NCBI GenBank assembly: GCA_030841085.1
Contig: JAVEDP010000004.1
Span: forward strand, 124,001 to 188,000
Origin: Pyrinomonadaceae bacterium
GTDB taxonomy: Bacteria > Acidobacteriota > Blastocatellia > Pyrinomonadales > Pyrinomonadaceae
Length of the DNA stretch: 64,000 nucleotides
Direction of reading: 5' to 3'
The notes below the pieces were generated by a model. That model worked only from the letters and a program-made list of their open reading frames with translations, made no database searches and was not told where the DNA came from. The translations under genes and the position numbers were made by a program. This document shows, one piece after another, positions 55,428-64,000 of this stretch. Within the stretch, counting starts at the first letter, position 1, and the number at the start of each line of letters is the position of its first letter.

Positions 55428-56330
55428 CTATCCACGGTCCGCAATTCGGTCCATCCTTCTTAGCAGCGCAGCTACAAGGGAGGTCGTATCACCTCTTGTG
55501 CCCTTAAGAACTTCCGCCTGCTTTGTTACGTGGCGCAAAGTCGATAGCGCTTTCTCGGGACTCCGTCGCGCCGACACGGTGTTAAAGAGCATCTCTAAAA
55601 CACCTTTGCCAGGTGACAACTTTCGCGGCCGCCAGCTCGCGCCACGCTTGTAACCGGTCATCAGAACCAAGCCCACCGGCAGCGGTTTCGTTCCTGACTT
55701 GCCACCCAATTCGCCAACCGTCACTCGCGCTTGTTTGAACTCACCCTCTTCGCGAATTTCCAGCGGCTTTGCAAAAGGATGCACGAGCCCTTTAGAGTCG
55801 AACACAGCATACTCGTCGGAATAGTACGTTGCTCCGGCTCGAACAAGCGCGGCAACCAGCGTGGATTTTCCAGTGTAACTACGGCCGGGAATTACAATCG
55901 CTTTCCCTTTCCAACCCACCACGCCCGCATGAACGAAGACGCGAGTAGGAGCGAATTCGCCTACGAATAAACGCAAGTCCGATTCGAAACGATCGAAAAC
56001 ATCGTCGAGGTTCGTTGACCGCGTGATGCGCAAGTGATCGCCATAAAGCAAACTAAATCGCCGCACGTTGGCGCGCGGTCCAGCGCCGCCAACCAGAATT
56101 GAATAGACGCGATCGACCACGGGCTTTGCGCTTTCCTGCCAACCAGCCGGCAAGTATTCGCAGGCGCGATCCAGGGCCGCGGCGTCGTTTGACCGAACGC
56201 CTATCCGCACGCCGTAAGATTTCAGCGCAAAGCCTGCCGCCCATCCAAGGCCGTCGACCTTTTCCATCCCAGCCGAGGTCGTCTTCAGCCTTGGCATTGT
56301 TGACTCGTGCATGACGTTAGTTTGAGACAC
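55428..56330 (-). CDS. HPr-kinase-like (HprK-related) P-loop protein
   Basis: A 300-aa protein with a Walker A 'IPGRSYTGKSTLVAALV' (about residues 142-158) and the 'ATYYSDEYAVFDSKGLVHP' segment typical of HprK-related kinases of polysaccharide clusters. The N-terminal half lacks the canonical HprK domain. The start is probably a GTG at 56330; an ATG at 56312 is also possible. It is paired with the nucleotidyltransferase gene downstream. The role, possibly regulatory phosphorylation, is inferred from family only. Confidence 0.8.
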   Translation of the reverse strand: MSQTNVMHESTMPRLKTTSAGMEKVDGLGWAAGFALKSYGVRIGVRSNDAAALDRACEYLPAGWQESAKPVVDRVYSILVGGAGPRANVRRFSLLYGDHLRITRSTNLDDVFDRFESDLRLFVGEFAPTRVFVHAGVVGWKGKAIVIPGRSYTGKSTLVAALVRAGATYYSDEYAVFDSKGLVHPFAKPLEIREEGEFKQARVTVGELGGKSGTKPLPVGLVLMTGYKRGASWRPRKLSPGKGVLEMLFNTVSARRSPEKALSTLRHVTKQAEVLKGTRGDTTSLVAALLRRMDRIADRG

Positions 56331-56360
56331 TTGTTTTCAAATCTAAAAAAGGCTTGCGAC

Positions 56361-57629
56361 TTACTGCAACTGCTCGATCGAGAAACTGTCGAGTGAGATC
56401 ACGCCAAAGATTGGGCAGGGCGAAGTGCTGCATCCTTCTCGGTGGACGCTAAGCTCAACGGCGTTGGTGGTCGGCTGCGTAGTAAACTCAAAACTGATCA
56501 CGCTCCAACTGGTGGATCCCTTGGACAACGGCGGCGACTGGCCCAGTAGTTTGTTGGCTCCAGCATCAGTCACCGTAACGACTGGCAGACCGCCACTAAC
56601 AATCTCCTGCGAACGCGCTGCGAAATTTAGCTTGTAGTGCCGCGCGGGCTCCACTAAAAGCAATTGCGAAACGAGGTCAGTCCCGGGATTGGAGTCACCC
56701 GCGAATTCAATTCTCAAGTTCTTTAAGCCGGTATGGGGTTGGTTGGAATCCAAAGACACCGTCGTTGCTGGCAAGCGTCGGGGGATGCGCCAGTTAAAGC
56801 CACCTTCATCAAAGCTTAAAGGCGACTCAAAGCCGCCATCAAAAATCTGATATGGCTGATTACCTGGCGCTGTGACGCCGTTGGCGGTACTCCAGAGCTG
56901 GTACGCTTCTGCAAAACTTCTCTTGGCCAGAAGCTGGTTGATGAGATCGCGCCGCGCGTCATCATCGGTTGTGCCGGCAGCTTGAAACTGAACCATCGCC
57001 TCTTGTGCTTGCCCGTGGATCGCAAAAAACTTTGCCATCGTCGTATGTGCAGTCTTGCTGTTGATTCTCACCATCTGCTGCACCACTCTAGGATCGCCGT
57101 GCGATAGATTCCACGCCAGGTCAATAAAGCCTGGCACTAGTTCCGGATTACTTTGGGCGGCCTGGTTCAAATCGTTGAAAGCCGAATCGTATTGCCCAAG
57201 GCGCAAAAGGAGATTTCCGCGCTGCCAGCGCGGCAACCCGTAGAAGGGTGCGCGCTTCACGGCTTCATCAAAGGCGGCCAGCGCGCCGGCGGTGTCGCCC
57301 ATTTGGTCGCGAATAAGGCCAAGGTCGACCCAGAGTGAATAATCCGCCGGGCGAAGAGAAATAGCCCGCTCCATTGCTGCGGCAGATTCCGCCAGCGATT
57401 GCGAAAGCGTCAGCACAGCGGCACGTGCACGATACGCATCCGCATCCTTAGGCGACATCTCAACCGCCTTATCCGCAACCATCAGATTCCCGGTGGCCAT
57501 GGAATATTTCACGAAGATTCGCGACAGACCTAAATGCGCCGCCGAGTCAACGGCCCAGACGCACAAGCCTATGGCAATCAGAAGCAACAGCAGGCGAACA
57601 GGCGCCCGCTTAGAAATTTTCGCGTCCAC
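56361..57629 (-). CDS. Membrane-anchored TPR protein with C-terminal carbohydrate-binding-like domain
   Basis: A 422-aa protein with an N-terminal membrane anchor (about residues 10-30), TPR repeats (about 45-245; 'PADYSLWVDLGLIRDQMGDT', 'YGLPRWQRGNLLLRLGQYDS'), and a beta-rich C-terminus. That C-terminal part opens with 'QIFDGGFESPLSFDEGGFNW' and has the layout of a CBM-type jelly roll. It probably faces the periplasm. It lies within the polysaccharide locus, so glycan binding or assembly scaffolding is a reasonable guess. Confidence 0.72.
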   Translation of the reverse strand: MDAKISKRAPVRLLLLLIAIGLCVWAVDSAAHLGLSRIFVKYSMATGNLMVADKAVEMSPKDADAYRARAAVLTLSQSLAESAAAMERAISLRPADYSLWVDLGLIRDQMGDTAGALAAFDEAVKRAPFYGLPRWQRGNLLLRLGQYDSAFNDLNQAAQSNPELVPGFIDLAWNLSHGDPRVVQQMVRINSKTAHTTMAKFFAIHGQAQEAMVQFQAAGTTDDDARRDLINQLLAKRSFAEAYQLWSTANGVTAPGNQPYQIFDGGFESPLSFDEGGFNWRIPRRLPATTVSLDSNQPHTGLKNLRIEFAGDSNPGTDLVSQLLLVEPARHYKLNFAARSQEIVSGGLPVVTVTDAGANKLLGQSPPLSKGSTSWSVISFEFTTQPTTNAVELSVHREGCSTSPCPIFGVISLDSFSIEQLQ

Positions 57630-57693
57630 AGTTTTAGAAATTGTTAGCCCGTTGTGCCGGGCGTTGAATCAGAATGGAGTGACTAAAGAAAAA

Positions 57694-57721
57694 GCGTGCC
57701 TGCTCCTTGCGGAGGGCACGC
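57694..57721 (-). terminator. Rho-independent terminator downstream of the FecR-like gene
   Basis: The stem GCGTGCC / GGCACGC with a loop containing a nested TCC/GGA pair; on the minus strand it is followed by TTTTTCTTT. It lies about 30 nt after the stop at 57752 and separates that gene from the TPR gene. Confidence 0.8.
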
Positions 57722-57751
57722 CTTTCTTTAGCTTCTACGTTAACCGATTAC

Positions 57752-58420
57752 TTATGGTGTGCCGGGGCTGGGATTGCCACCGCCACTAAACCCAAAAATA
57801 AGCCCACCGGCCAGGAGTCCGCCAGCGATGACGACAGCAGCGATAGTGCCTGCGCCAATGCCACCTGCGGTTGTCGCTGCGGCACCGGCTGCTGCTGAAC
57901 CCGCGCCTGCGCCCGGCGCACAGAAGTTAAGTGGCGCGCCTCCGCCCTGGTTGTTGCTCTCCTGTACTTTCTCTTGTTGTTCGGTATCAATCTGACCTTG
58001 CGTCCCCTTCTTCGTCTTCAGCACTACGCAGCCTGATAACACCTTCACGTTGACCTTACAGGGTTCCACAATGGCTCCCGCAAGCGCGGCGGGCGGGCAA
58101 TCAAATGCCAGCACGACCTTACTGTTCGGCGCTAGATCCAAAGTGCCGAGTGGACCAAGATCAATCGTCGCGCTGGTGCCGTCCGGTGTTTCAATGATGG
58201 CGCCCGTCGCGAGGCTACCGCCACTGGCGGTACTGTTGCCGTTCACCAGGATCGGCCGGTTGCCGCTGGTGCTAACTCTGACGATGAGTTGCTGCTGCAC
58301 AAGCATCGCATAGGAGGGCGAAACCGTGCTGGCAAAACTCAATTGAATGGAAATCTGGGCCACAGCAAATGCCACAAATACGGCGATTGCCTTTATACTT
58401 TTCCGTTGTCTTATACTCAT
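57752..58420 (-). CDS. Secreted FecR-like domain protein with C-terminal membrane anchor
   Basis: From the ATG at 58420 (AAGGGA eight bases upstream) it is 222 aa. It has a signal sequence (about 7-31), a FecR-like beta domain ('GTSATIDLGPLGTLDLAPNS') and a pair-forming Cys region. The C-terminus is Gly/Ala-rich and hydrophobic ('GTIAAVVIAGGLLAGGLIFG'), ending in a Gly/Pro tail. An upstream in-frame start at 58456 lacks support. It is likely exported and membrane-associated in the polysaccharide locus. The function is unknown. Confidence 0.7.
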   Translation of the reverse strand: MSIRQRKSIKAIAVFVAFAVAQISIQLSFASTVSPSYAMLVQQQLIVRVSTSGNRPILVNGNSTASGGSLATGAIIETPDGTSATIDLGPLGTLDLAPNSKVVLAFDCPPAALAGAIVEPCKVNVKVLSGCVVLKTKKGTQGQIDTEQQEKVQESNNQGGGAPLNFCAPGAGAGSAAAGAAATTAGGIGAGTIAAVVIAGGLLAGGLIFGFSGGGNPSPGTP

Positions 58421-58576
58421 AGTTAATTGTCCCTTCACTTGGTGACGCACTGGCAAGAACTGATTTTTCGCCCTGAGAGGCCGCAGTCTACAGCGGTTTA
58501 CCCATACAGGTCAATGCTTTTTGCGTCTGATTGGGCGGACTCGTCAAGATACACTCTATAAAGTGGCAAACTACCC

Positions 58577-60508
58577 CTATTTCTTGACGAACCGCTGGTA
58601 AAACTCGTCCGCTAGCCGCGGATCAAGCGTTTTTAAAGTTCGATATTCCTCCAGAGCCCCCAGCTTATTCCCCGTCGCAGTGTAGGCTACGGCCAAATTG
58701 AAATGGGCCTCTGCATAGCTTGGCTTGAGGGCAGTCGCAGCCTTAAAGGATGTGACTGCCTCCTGATAACGCTTCGTCCTGACGTAAACTTTGCCCAGAT
58801 TGTTTTGGGTTTCAGCACTTTCCGGACGCAAGGAAAGTGTTTTTACATAAGCCGCGATCGCTTGATCAAAGTCGCCAGTCTGATAAGCCGCTGCCCCTAG
58901 ATTATTGTAGGCATCGACGAAGTCCGGCCTGAGCTCGATCGCTTTTTGAAAAGCGGAAATTGCCTCTTTGAATTGCCGCTGGTTGAAGTAAGCAGTCCCC
59001 AGATTGTAGTAAGCTTCGGGAAAGTCAGGTCGCAGCTCCAAAGCCTTTTTGATATCTTCGACAGCGCCCGGGTAATCGCCAAGCTTATTCAAAATCAAGC
59101 CGAGATTATTAAGCGCCTTCGGATAGTTTGGCCGCAGCCGTAACGCCTCTTTATAAGCAGCTACTGCTTTTTGATAATACTGCTGGGCTTCGGCTTTCTC
59201 ACTATGTTCCACAATTTGCGCATAAGCGTAACCAAGATTGTTATGCGCCACGGGATTATCGGATTGCAAACGAATTGCTTCCTGCAGCTCGGTCGCGGCC
59301 TGTCGCGGATCGTTCAACGCGATTAACAGACTTCCCAAATTCGTTCGCGCCTCAGCATAGTCCGGCTTCAGGCGAATCGCCTCGCGGTACGCTTTGGTGG
59401 CTTCAGGAAACTTGCCCAACATGTAATAAGCGTTGCCCAGATTGTATTGAACTTCGGCAGACTCTCGACTAGCGCTCGCAGCTTGTAAAAACTTCTCCAG
59501 CGCGTTGCTGTATTGCTCGGTGATGTAATACGCCGCGCCGAGATTGTTAAGAGCTTCGGCATCACTTGGATTGATGCGAAGCGCATTGCTGAAAGCGTCG
59601 ATGGCTTCTTTATAGCTGCCGCTCTTAAAGAAACTGGCGCCCAGGTTGTTGTAGGCAACCGCGTCGTTTGGTTTCAGCGTGACTGTTTTCTGCAATGCCT
59701 CGATTGATTTCGCCTCAAGATTCAATCGATCGTAAGCAAAACCTAAATTACTGAACGCCCCCGCGTTGTCGGGTTGGAGACGGACAACTTCTTCATAAGC
59801 CTTTACCGCCTCGGCATATTGATTGAGGCCCAGATAAGTATCGCCAAGCGCGTTCAAAGCCTCCGGCCAATCGGGTTTGTGTCGAACGGCTTCCTTGAAT
59901 GCTGCCAACGCGTCTGTTTGTTTTTCACCTGCCGCATAAGCAATGCCGATATTGAAAAGGGCATCCGCGTCGTCAGGCTTGGCTGCGAGTGCTTTCTTGA
60001 ATGCGTCTACGGCTTCGGCGTTTTTGCCCGTGCTGAAGTAGGCAGCGCCCAGGTTGTTGTAAATCGTAGCGTCTTTGGGGATGTGCTTAGCCGCATTCAG
60101 GTAGGCCTCAATCGCATGAGCAAAGTCGCCGAGATCGTAATAAGTGTTGCCCTGCGCTTTGAAAGCCTCGCCCTGATCCGCGTCTGACAATTTAGCATCC
60201 ACTACCTCAGGCTCGCCGGGTTGCGGACGAGGCCGTCTGCGGTCGGGAGTATTTCGCGCAACTTCAGGACGCGCAGGTCTTGGTTGGCGCCTGACCACCA
60301 GCATTGACGCGCCGCCGACAATGTCGCGCACGCGCTGCGGCCGCTTAAACACGATAGCGGCGCCCCCCATAATGTCCTGACCCTGAAACGCACTGGCGCC
60401 GCCGGATTGCGGAACCATCACGTAGGCAAGGGCCGAGCCAAGTGGCAGACAAACTGATAGGGCCAACAGCAGCGCCAGCAAACGATTGAAGGCGGAAGTT
60501 CTAATCAT
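58577..60508 (-). CDS. Secreted/anchored TPR-repeat protein
   Basis: About 643 aa from the ATG at 60508, which overlaps the stop of the O-antigen-ligase gene by 4 nt (ATGA). A longer in-frame start at 60661 lacks a signal sequence. It has an N-terminal signal segment ('FNRLLALLLALSVCLPLGSA'), a basic Pro/Arg-rich linker, then about 13 consecutive TPR units ('AVAYNNLGASFFKSGSYKEA' type). TPR arrays of this kind scaffold envelope polysaccharide or secretion machinery; here the partner is unknown. Confidence 0.85.
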   Translation of the reverse strand: MIRTSAFNRLLALLLALSVCLPLGSALAYVMVPQSGGASAFQGQDIMGGAAIVFKRPQRVRDIVGGASMLVVRRQPRPARPEVARNTPDRRRPRPQPGEPEVVDAKLSDADQGEAFKAQGNTYYDLGDFAHAIEAYLNAAKHIPKDATIYNNLGAAYFSTGKNAEAVDAFKKALAAKPDDADALFNIGIAYAAGEKQTDALAAFKEAVRHKPDWPEALNALGDTYLGLNQYAEAVKAYEEVVRLQPDNAGAFSNLGFAYDRLNLEAKSIEALQKTVTLKPNDAVAYNNLGASFFKSGSYKEAIDAFSNALRINPSDAEALNNLGAAYYITEQYSNALEKFLQAASASRESAEVQYNLGNAYYMLGKFPEATKAYREAIRLKPDYAEARTNLGSLLIALNDPRQAATELQEAIRLQSDNPVAHNNLGYAYAQIVEHSEKAEAQQYYQKAVAAYKEALRLRPNYPKALNNLGLILNKLGDYPGAVEDIKKALELRPDFPEAYYNLGTAYFNQRQFKEAISAFQKAIELRPDFVDAYNNLGAAAYQTGDFDQAIAAYVKTLSLRPESAETQNNLGKVYVRTKRYQEAVTSFKAATALKPSYAEAHFNLAVAYTATGNKLGALEEYRTLKTLDPRLADEFYQRFVKK

Positions 60509-61947
60509 GATTCGCGGATAACTTCTGTGTCCCATGGTTGTTCGGATGTCGCAATTACGATCAGCGTTGTGAACACCAGAGCGTTTACCAGAATATGAAG
60601 CCCAAAATCCACCAGGCTGTGAACGGCGACGCCGGCGATGCCGATGCAGGCCCCTAAACAAGCGGCCCGTCGCAAACGATCTGACGAGGCCAAATTTGCT
60701 TTTGCATTTTTAGCAACCGCAAACAAAAACCAAGCTCCAATCGCAAGTCCCACCAAGCCGCCGCTGGCAAGTAACTCAAGATAATCGTTGTGCGCTTCCT
60801 GCGGCGTTAAGATGCCCGAGCCATCGTGAAACGCGGGCACCGCCACCCAGTAAGCGCCCATGCCGACGCCAAGAATCGGATGGGCCGCAAACATCTTCAA
60901 AGTCATGGCCCACGTTTCGTTTCGCTTCACGCTTTGATGTAGCTCGGTACTGTCACCAGACAATTCAGTGCGCGATTGTTCGATGCGCGAGGCCAACTGA
61001 TCGCCGCCGAGATACAAAGTGCCGAAGACGACACCACAGACCAGGACGAGAAACAAACCAACCCGTACCGGTGAAGACTTAAGAATTTTCAGTACTTTAG
61101 ATCTTGATTCAGCCGTATTTGTTCGCGACGCTGCATGACGACCTCGTAGAAACCCGCTGACAAGAAAGGCCGCCACAATAACCTGCGCCAGCATCGCTAC
61201 AAGCCCGCCTCTGGAACTGCAAAGAACTAAGGCGGTCCAAACGGGAATCAACGCAGCCAGGTACAACAACACCTGGTCCCGCTTTACGCCTCCGCCGAGA
61301 ATGATTCCCAGAGTCAAACCGAACGCCATTTCCATCAAGAAGGCGAAATGGTTTCGATTAATAAACTGACCATAGCCCTGGTCCAGTTGCAGCAGAGGTA
61401 AACCAAATCCCAGGCTGTGTTGCGTCGTTTGCCTGACAACTCCGAATACCGCACTCGCAACCGCAATCACGATTACCACATTGATCACAATCAGCAGCCG
61501 CCGCGCAGACGAGATGTAACGAAATAGAAAAAGACCGCACATTACCAGCGCGGAAAGTTGCAGCGCGAAGAAGCGGGTTTCATATGGATCAGCGCTCAGA
61601 GTGCGCCAGCTTGGCGTTGCGATGCCGCCGACATGCCCATTGCCCAGCGAAATCGTTTCCAGGAAGCAGTACAGCACCAGCGCCGCCGCCGGCATGGTTA
61701 TGGACCAGCCGGCCGTCACCCAGGCGCCACTTAAGTATCCTTCAATCAACCAGAGAATGCCCAAAGAAAACGCAGCGCATATGAAGAAGGCTTTCCACCA
61801 CGCTTCTGCCGTTCCATAAGGGATCGCGCTTATTACGAATAGCGCGAGCAGCCCTGCGAATACAAGAATCCCCAACACTCGAGCAAGACGCAGCTTAAAC
61901 GTTGCCGGAGCGGCTGGCATTCTTTCGGCAGTTATAGAGTGGGACAT
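60505..61947 (-). CDS. O-antigen ligase / Wzy-type polymerase
   Basis: A 480-aa inner-membrane protein with about 11-12 hydrophobic segments and the Wzy_C pattern. 'GQFINRNHFAFLMEMAFGL' and the large periplasmic loop 'HPILGVGMGAYWVAVPAFHD' followed by 'PQEAHNDYLELLASGGLVGL' are visible. These enzymes join or polymerise undecaprenyl-linked glycans. Its start shares a base with the stop of the WecA-like gene (TAATG), and its end overlaps the TPR gene, so three genes are coupled. Confidence 0.87.
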   Translation of the reverse strand: MSHSITAERMPAAPATFKLRLARVLGILVFAGLLALFVISAIPYGTAEAWWKAFFICAAFSLGILWLIEGYLSGAWVTAGWSITMPAAALVLYCFLETISLGNGHVGGIATPSWRTLSADPYETRFFALQLSALVMCGLFLFRYISSARRLLIVINVVIVIAVASAVFGVVRQTTQHSLGFGLPLLQLDQGYGQFINRNHFAFLMEMAFGLTLGIILGGGVKRDQVLLYLAALIPVWTALVLCSSRGGLVAMLAQVIVAAFLVSGFLRGRHAASRTNTAESRSKVLKILKSSPVRVGLFLVLVCGVVFGTLYLGGDQLASRIEQSRTELSGDSTELHQSVKRNETWAMTLKMFAAHPILGVGMGAYWVAVPAFHDGSGILTPQEAHNDYLELLASGGLVGLAIGAWFLFAVAKNAKANLASSDRLRRAACLGACIGIAGVAVHSLVDFGLHILVNALVFTTLIVIATSEQPWDTEVIRES

Positions 61948-63551
61948 TAACCGGCGATTTTTCCTGCGGTAACGGGCAAGGAAAGTTTTTCAAAACCGGA
62001 ATGCTTTGGCTGCATTCCCAGAATTCGTTCGGCGGCCCCTGAAAGTTCTTTCTGCAAAAAGCTGGCGAGATAATTCATGTCCAACATTAACGGTGGACCA
62101 GCGAGCGGACGATACAGATTCATCCAGCCCCACTCGCCGTTTGCTGTAGCCAGCGGCAGGCGAAAGCACCAGTGCTCGCTTGAGCCAATCACATCTGAGA
62201 CGCTGACTCCGGCACCCGCCCACGACCAGGCAATACGTCCATTAACGAATTCGATGCCTTCCGTACCGCCTTTTCTCTTCGCCTGCTGGAACGCCCGCTC
62301 ATTTGCGGCGGCATGGCTCACCTGACCGATTTGCGCGTTGGCATATGCAAACTCTTCGAATGCGAGCATGTTTCCGACCGCTTCGAACAGATCGTTGAGA
62401 CTGTGCGCTTTAGTTAATGCCAAACTCGCACGTCGCACTCGAATGTTGTTGGCAACCCGGAGCCGGCGATCGCCGACCGTTCGTTTCATGCCGGCGCGCA
62501 ATTCGTCGACCTCGTGATAACGCAGATGGCCGACCGCGATGATTACTGCAACCGCGATTACAAACAGCACCAGTCCGGTGACCGGCGAAGATGTCTTTGT
62601 TGAAAGTGCAGCCAGCAGTCCAAACACCGCGCAGACCGCGTAAAGGATCATCACCACACGGCGTTGGGACCAGCCACGCGCCAACAGCATGTGATGAATA
62701 TGTTCGCCGTCACCCTGAAACAGCGGCCGACCACTAATTAATCGTCGTGCCATGGTCATGCCGGTGTCGACAACCGGCAAACCAAACGCGAGTATCGGAG
62801 TGATCACCGCCACAGCCGTTGTTGCTTTTTGCGCGCCCAGGACTGATAACGCCGCCAGCAGGAAGCCGACGAACAGAGCGCCTGAATCGCCCAAAAAGAT
62901 TGATGCGGGATTAAAGTTGTAACGCAAAAATCCGGTCAACGATCCGCAAAGCACAAGGGCCACCACCACCATCAGCGGATTATCGCCAGCCAGCGAAACT
63001 ACCAGAATGACCAGCGATGAAAACAGTGCCGCACCTGGCGCGAGTCCATCGATGCCGTCTATTAAATTGAAAGCGTTTGAGATTCCCACCAGCCAAAAGA
63101 CAGTGATAAAGAATCCGATCGCTGGATGAAAATGGACCGCCCCGACAAAAGGAACGGCCAGAACTTCAATCCGCCCGCCCATCGCAAAAAACAATGACGC
63201 GATTAGTCCCAGCGATACAAACTTGACGACCGCGTTGGTGCCGCGCAAGTCGTCGTAAACTCCAAGCAGGAGTACCAGCGTGGCTGGAATCAGGATTATG
63301 AAGAGCTCGGAAGTGTGCGGTCGCAGCGAGTCCGTCACAAGATTCGAAACGAGTGGCAAGGCCGAGAGCGCCAAAATGAAGGAAGCAAAAATCGCCAGGC
63401 CGCCCAGCCGGGGAATGCCGTACTTGTGAACGCGACGACCATCAATCGGCACGTCCAGCAGTTTGTACCGCTGGCAAAAGCGACGAACGAGCGGCGTAAT
63501 GACGAGTGCCGAAAAAGTGGCGATTAGGAAAAGGCCAAAATAGGTATTCAC
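61947..63551 (-). CDS. WecA/TagO-like undecaprenyl-phosphate sugar-1-phosphate transferase with C-terminal extension
   Basis: A multi-span MraY-superfamily enzyme that starts lipid-linked glycan synthesis by putting a sugar phosphate on undecaprenyl phosphate. Motifs are 'GRRVHKYGIPRLGGLAIF', 'GVYDDLRGTNAVVKF', 'NAFNLIDGIDGLAPG', 'FLGDSGALFVGFLLAA' and 'HIHHMLLARGWSQRR'. Usual members are about 350 aa. This one has about 180 extra residues after the last membrane segment, forming a soluble domain of unknown role. It is first in the coupled trio with the ligase and TPR genes. Confidence 0.9.
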   Translation of the reverse strand: MNTYFGLFLIATFSALVITPLVRRFCQRYKLLDVPIDGRRVHKYGIPRLGGLAIFASFILALSALPLVSNLVTDSLRPHTSELFIILIPATLVLLLGVYDDLRGTNAVVKFVSLGLIASLFFAMGGRIEVLAVPFVGAVHFHPAIGFFITVFWLVGISNAFNLIDGIDGLAPGAALFSSLVILVVSLAGDNPLMVVVALVLCGSLTGFLRYNFNPASIFLGDSGALFVGFLLAALSVLGAQKATTAVAVITPILAFGLPVVDTGMTMARRLISGRPLFQGDGEHIHHMLLARGWSQRRVVMILYAVCAVFGLLAALSTKTSSPVTGLVLFVIAVAVIIAVGHLRYHEVDELRAGMKRTVGDRRLRVANNIRVRRASLALTKAHSLNDLFEAVGNMLAFEEFAYANAQIGQVSHAAANERAFQQAKRKGGTEGIEFVNGRIAWSWAGAGVSVSDVIGSSEHWCFRLPLATANGEWGWMNLYRPLAGPPLMLDMNYLASFLQKELSGAAERILGMQPKHSGFEKLSLPVTAGKIAG

Positions 63552-63590
63552 TGGGGGCGACCTCGTACAGGTTAAATCGGGAGTTTAATA

Positions 63591-64000
63591 CTAACTGGAG
63601 CGGCCGGCGAGAACTCGGCTTTCGCTAATCGGCTTGGCTAAAAGATTCTCCGCCGGCTTACGTGACTCGAGCAAACTGATCATTTGCGGCATCAGCGTTT
63701 GCCTGGAGAAAGTGTTTGCGTCTTCAGGCACGCTGGGGTTCCGTTCCCGGCGGATCGTAAGCTCCGTCAGTATATGATCAATTACCAGCTTACTGTCACC
63801 ATGATGAACTGCATACGCGCGATGACCATTCTCCAGCCTGGCAATTATTTCGCTGATGTGGCTCTCCGCCGGCCCAATGTAAAGGAAAGGACTACCCAAC
63901 CTTAATATATTATAAAGTTTGCATGGGTGCACAATTCCAACAAAAACCTCACCCATGACAACCGTGTGGAGATCCGCCGCTGAAAGAGACGCTGAAAGCT
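63591..64000 (-). CDS. Glycosyltransferase family 4, C-terminal part (5' end beyond window)
   Basis: Only the 3' part is inside the window. The frame is open to the right edge, with in-frame residues 'LSAADLHTVVMGEVFVGIVH' running across the first internal ATG at 63956. The block 'PCKLYNILRLGSPFLYIGP' is typical of the GT-B C-terminal nucleotide-sugar site of WbuB-like GT4 enzymes, which extend surface glycans. It lies 40 nt upstream of the WecA-like gene on the same strand and belongs to the same polysaccharide locus. Confidence 0.82.
   Translation of the reverse strand, partial: LSASLSAADLHTVVMGEVFVGIVHPCKLYNILRLGSPFLYIGPAESHISEIIARLENGHRAYAVHHGDSKLVIDHILTELTIRRERNPSVPEDANTFSRQTLMPQMISLLESRKPAENLLAKPISESRVLAGRSS

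Overview
The window reads as about 38 kb of ordinary Gram-negative chromosome interrupted by one accessory island of roughly 26 kb. The host is Gram-negative: it encodes an Lpt lipopolysaccharide-export permease, an O-antigen-ligase-like protein and phosphatidylserine synthase/decarboxylase. The mix of housekeeping genes, a fused LptF-LptG, many TPR proteins and dispersed palindromic intergenic repeats would fit Acidobacteriota (Blastocatellia-like). That placement is an impression, not a measurement.

Layout. 1-5.3 kb: 3' part of a fused lptF-lptG, a repeat-rich intergenic region, then metK and ahcY (SAM cycle) on the minus strand behind a clear promoter. 5.3-31.8 kb: accessory island, bordered by copies of a 20-bp motif (TGTCAGGAGATTTACGTAAC and variants). 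31.9-34.7 kb: a small MNIO (DUF692) cluster with a candidate precursor peptide, plus an unknown gene. 34.7-43.1 kb: parAB, a bifunctional-nuclease-family gene, miaB, ssb, and a metallophosphoesterase/GMC-oxidoreductase pair. 43.4-54.3 kb: accA, dnaE, guaA, a beta-propeller protein, pssA-psd, a DUF465 gene, rimI and tsaB. 54.3-64 kb: a surface-polysaccharide locus on the minus strand with a nucleotidyltransferase, HprK-like kinase, TPR proteins, a FecR-like secreted protein, O-antigen ligase, a WecA/TagO-like transferase and the 3' end of a glycosyltransferase.

The island has three parts. (1) A minus-strand run (19.2 to 7.7 kb): LexA-like self-cleaving repressor, Abi_C-domain protein, 1714-aa P-loop protein with an N-terminal PD-(D/E)XK-like domain, a protein with a HEPN-type RX4H motif, a pentapeptide-repeat membrane protein, an Mrr-type nuclease and a frameshifted membrane protein. 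Spacing is tight and a palindrome overlaps the repressor start. I infer a repressor-controlled, possibly DNA-damage-inducible, defence operon. (2) A Tn7-like transposition module (20.7-26.9 kb): tnsA-like (apparently frameshifted), tnsB, tnsC and tniQ, preceded by an unusual sigma-factor/HTH pair. (3) An AAA ATPase plus subtilisin-like protease pair matching the IetAS defence architecture, followed by a SEFIR/TIR protein, behind a near-consensus promoter.

The strongest candidates for new biology are the LexA-controlled multigene operon, the sigma/HTH pair tied to a Tn7-like transposase, the ietAS+SEFIR trio, and the MNIO cluster with a small CxxC peptide. All functions are read from motifs and context. 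No search or computation was run.
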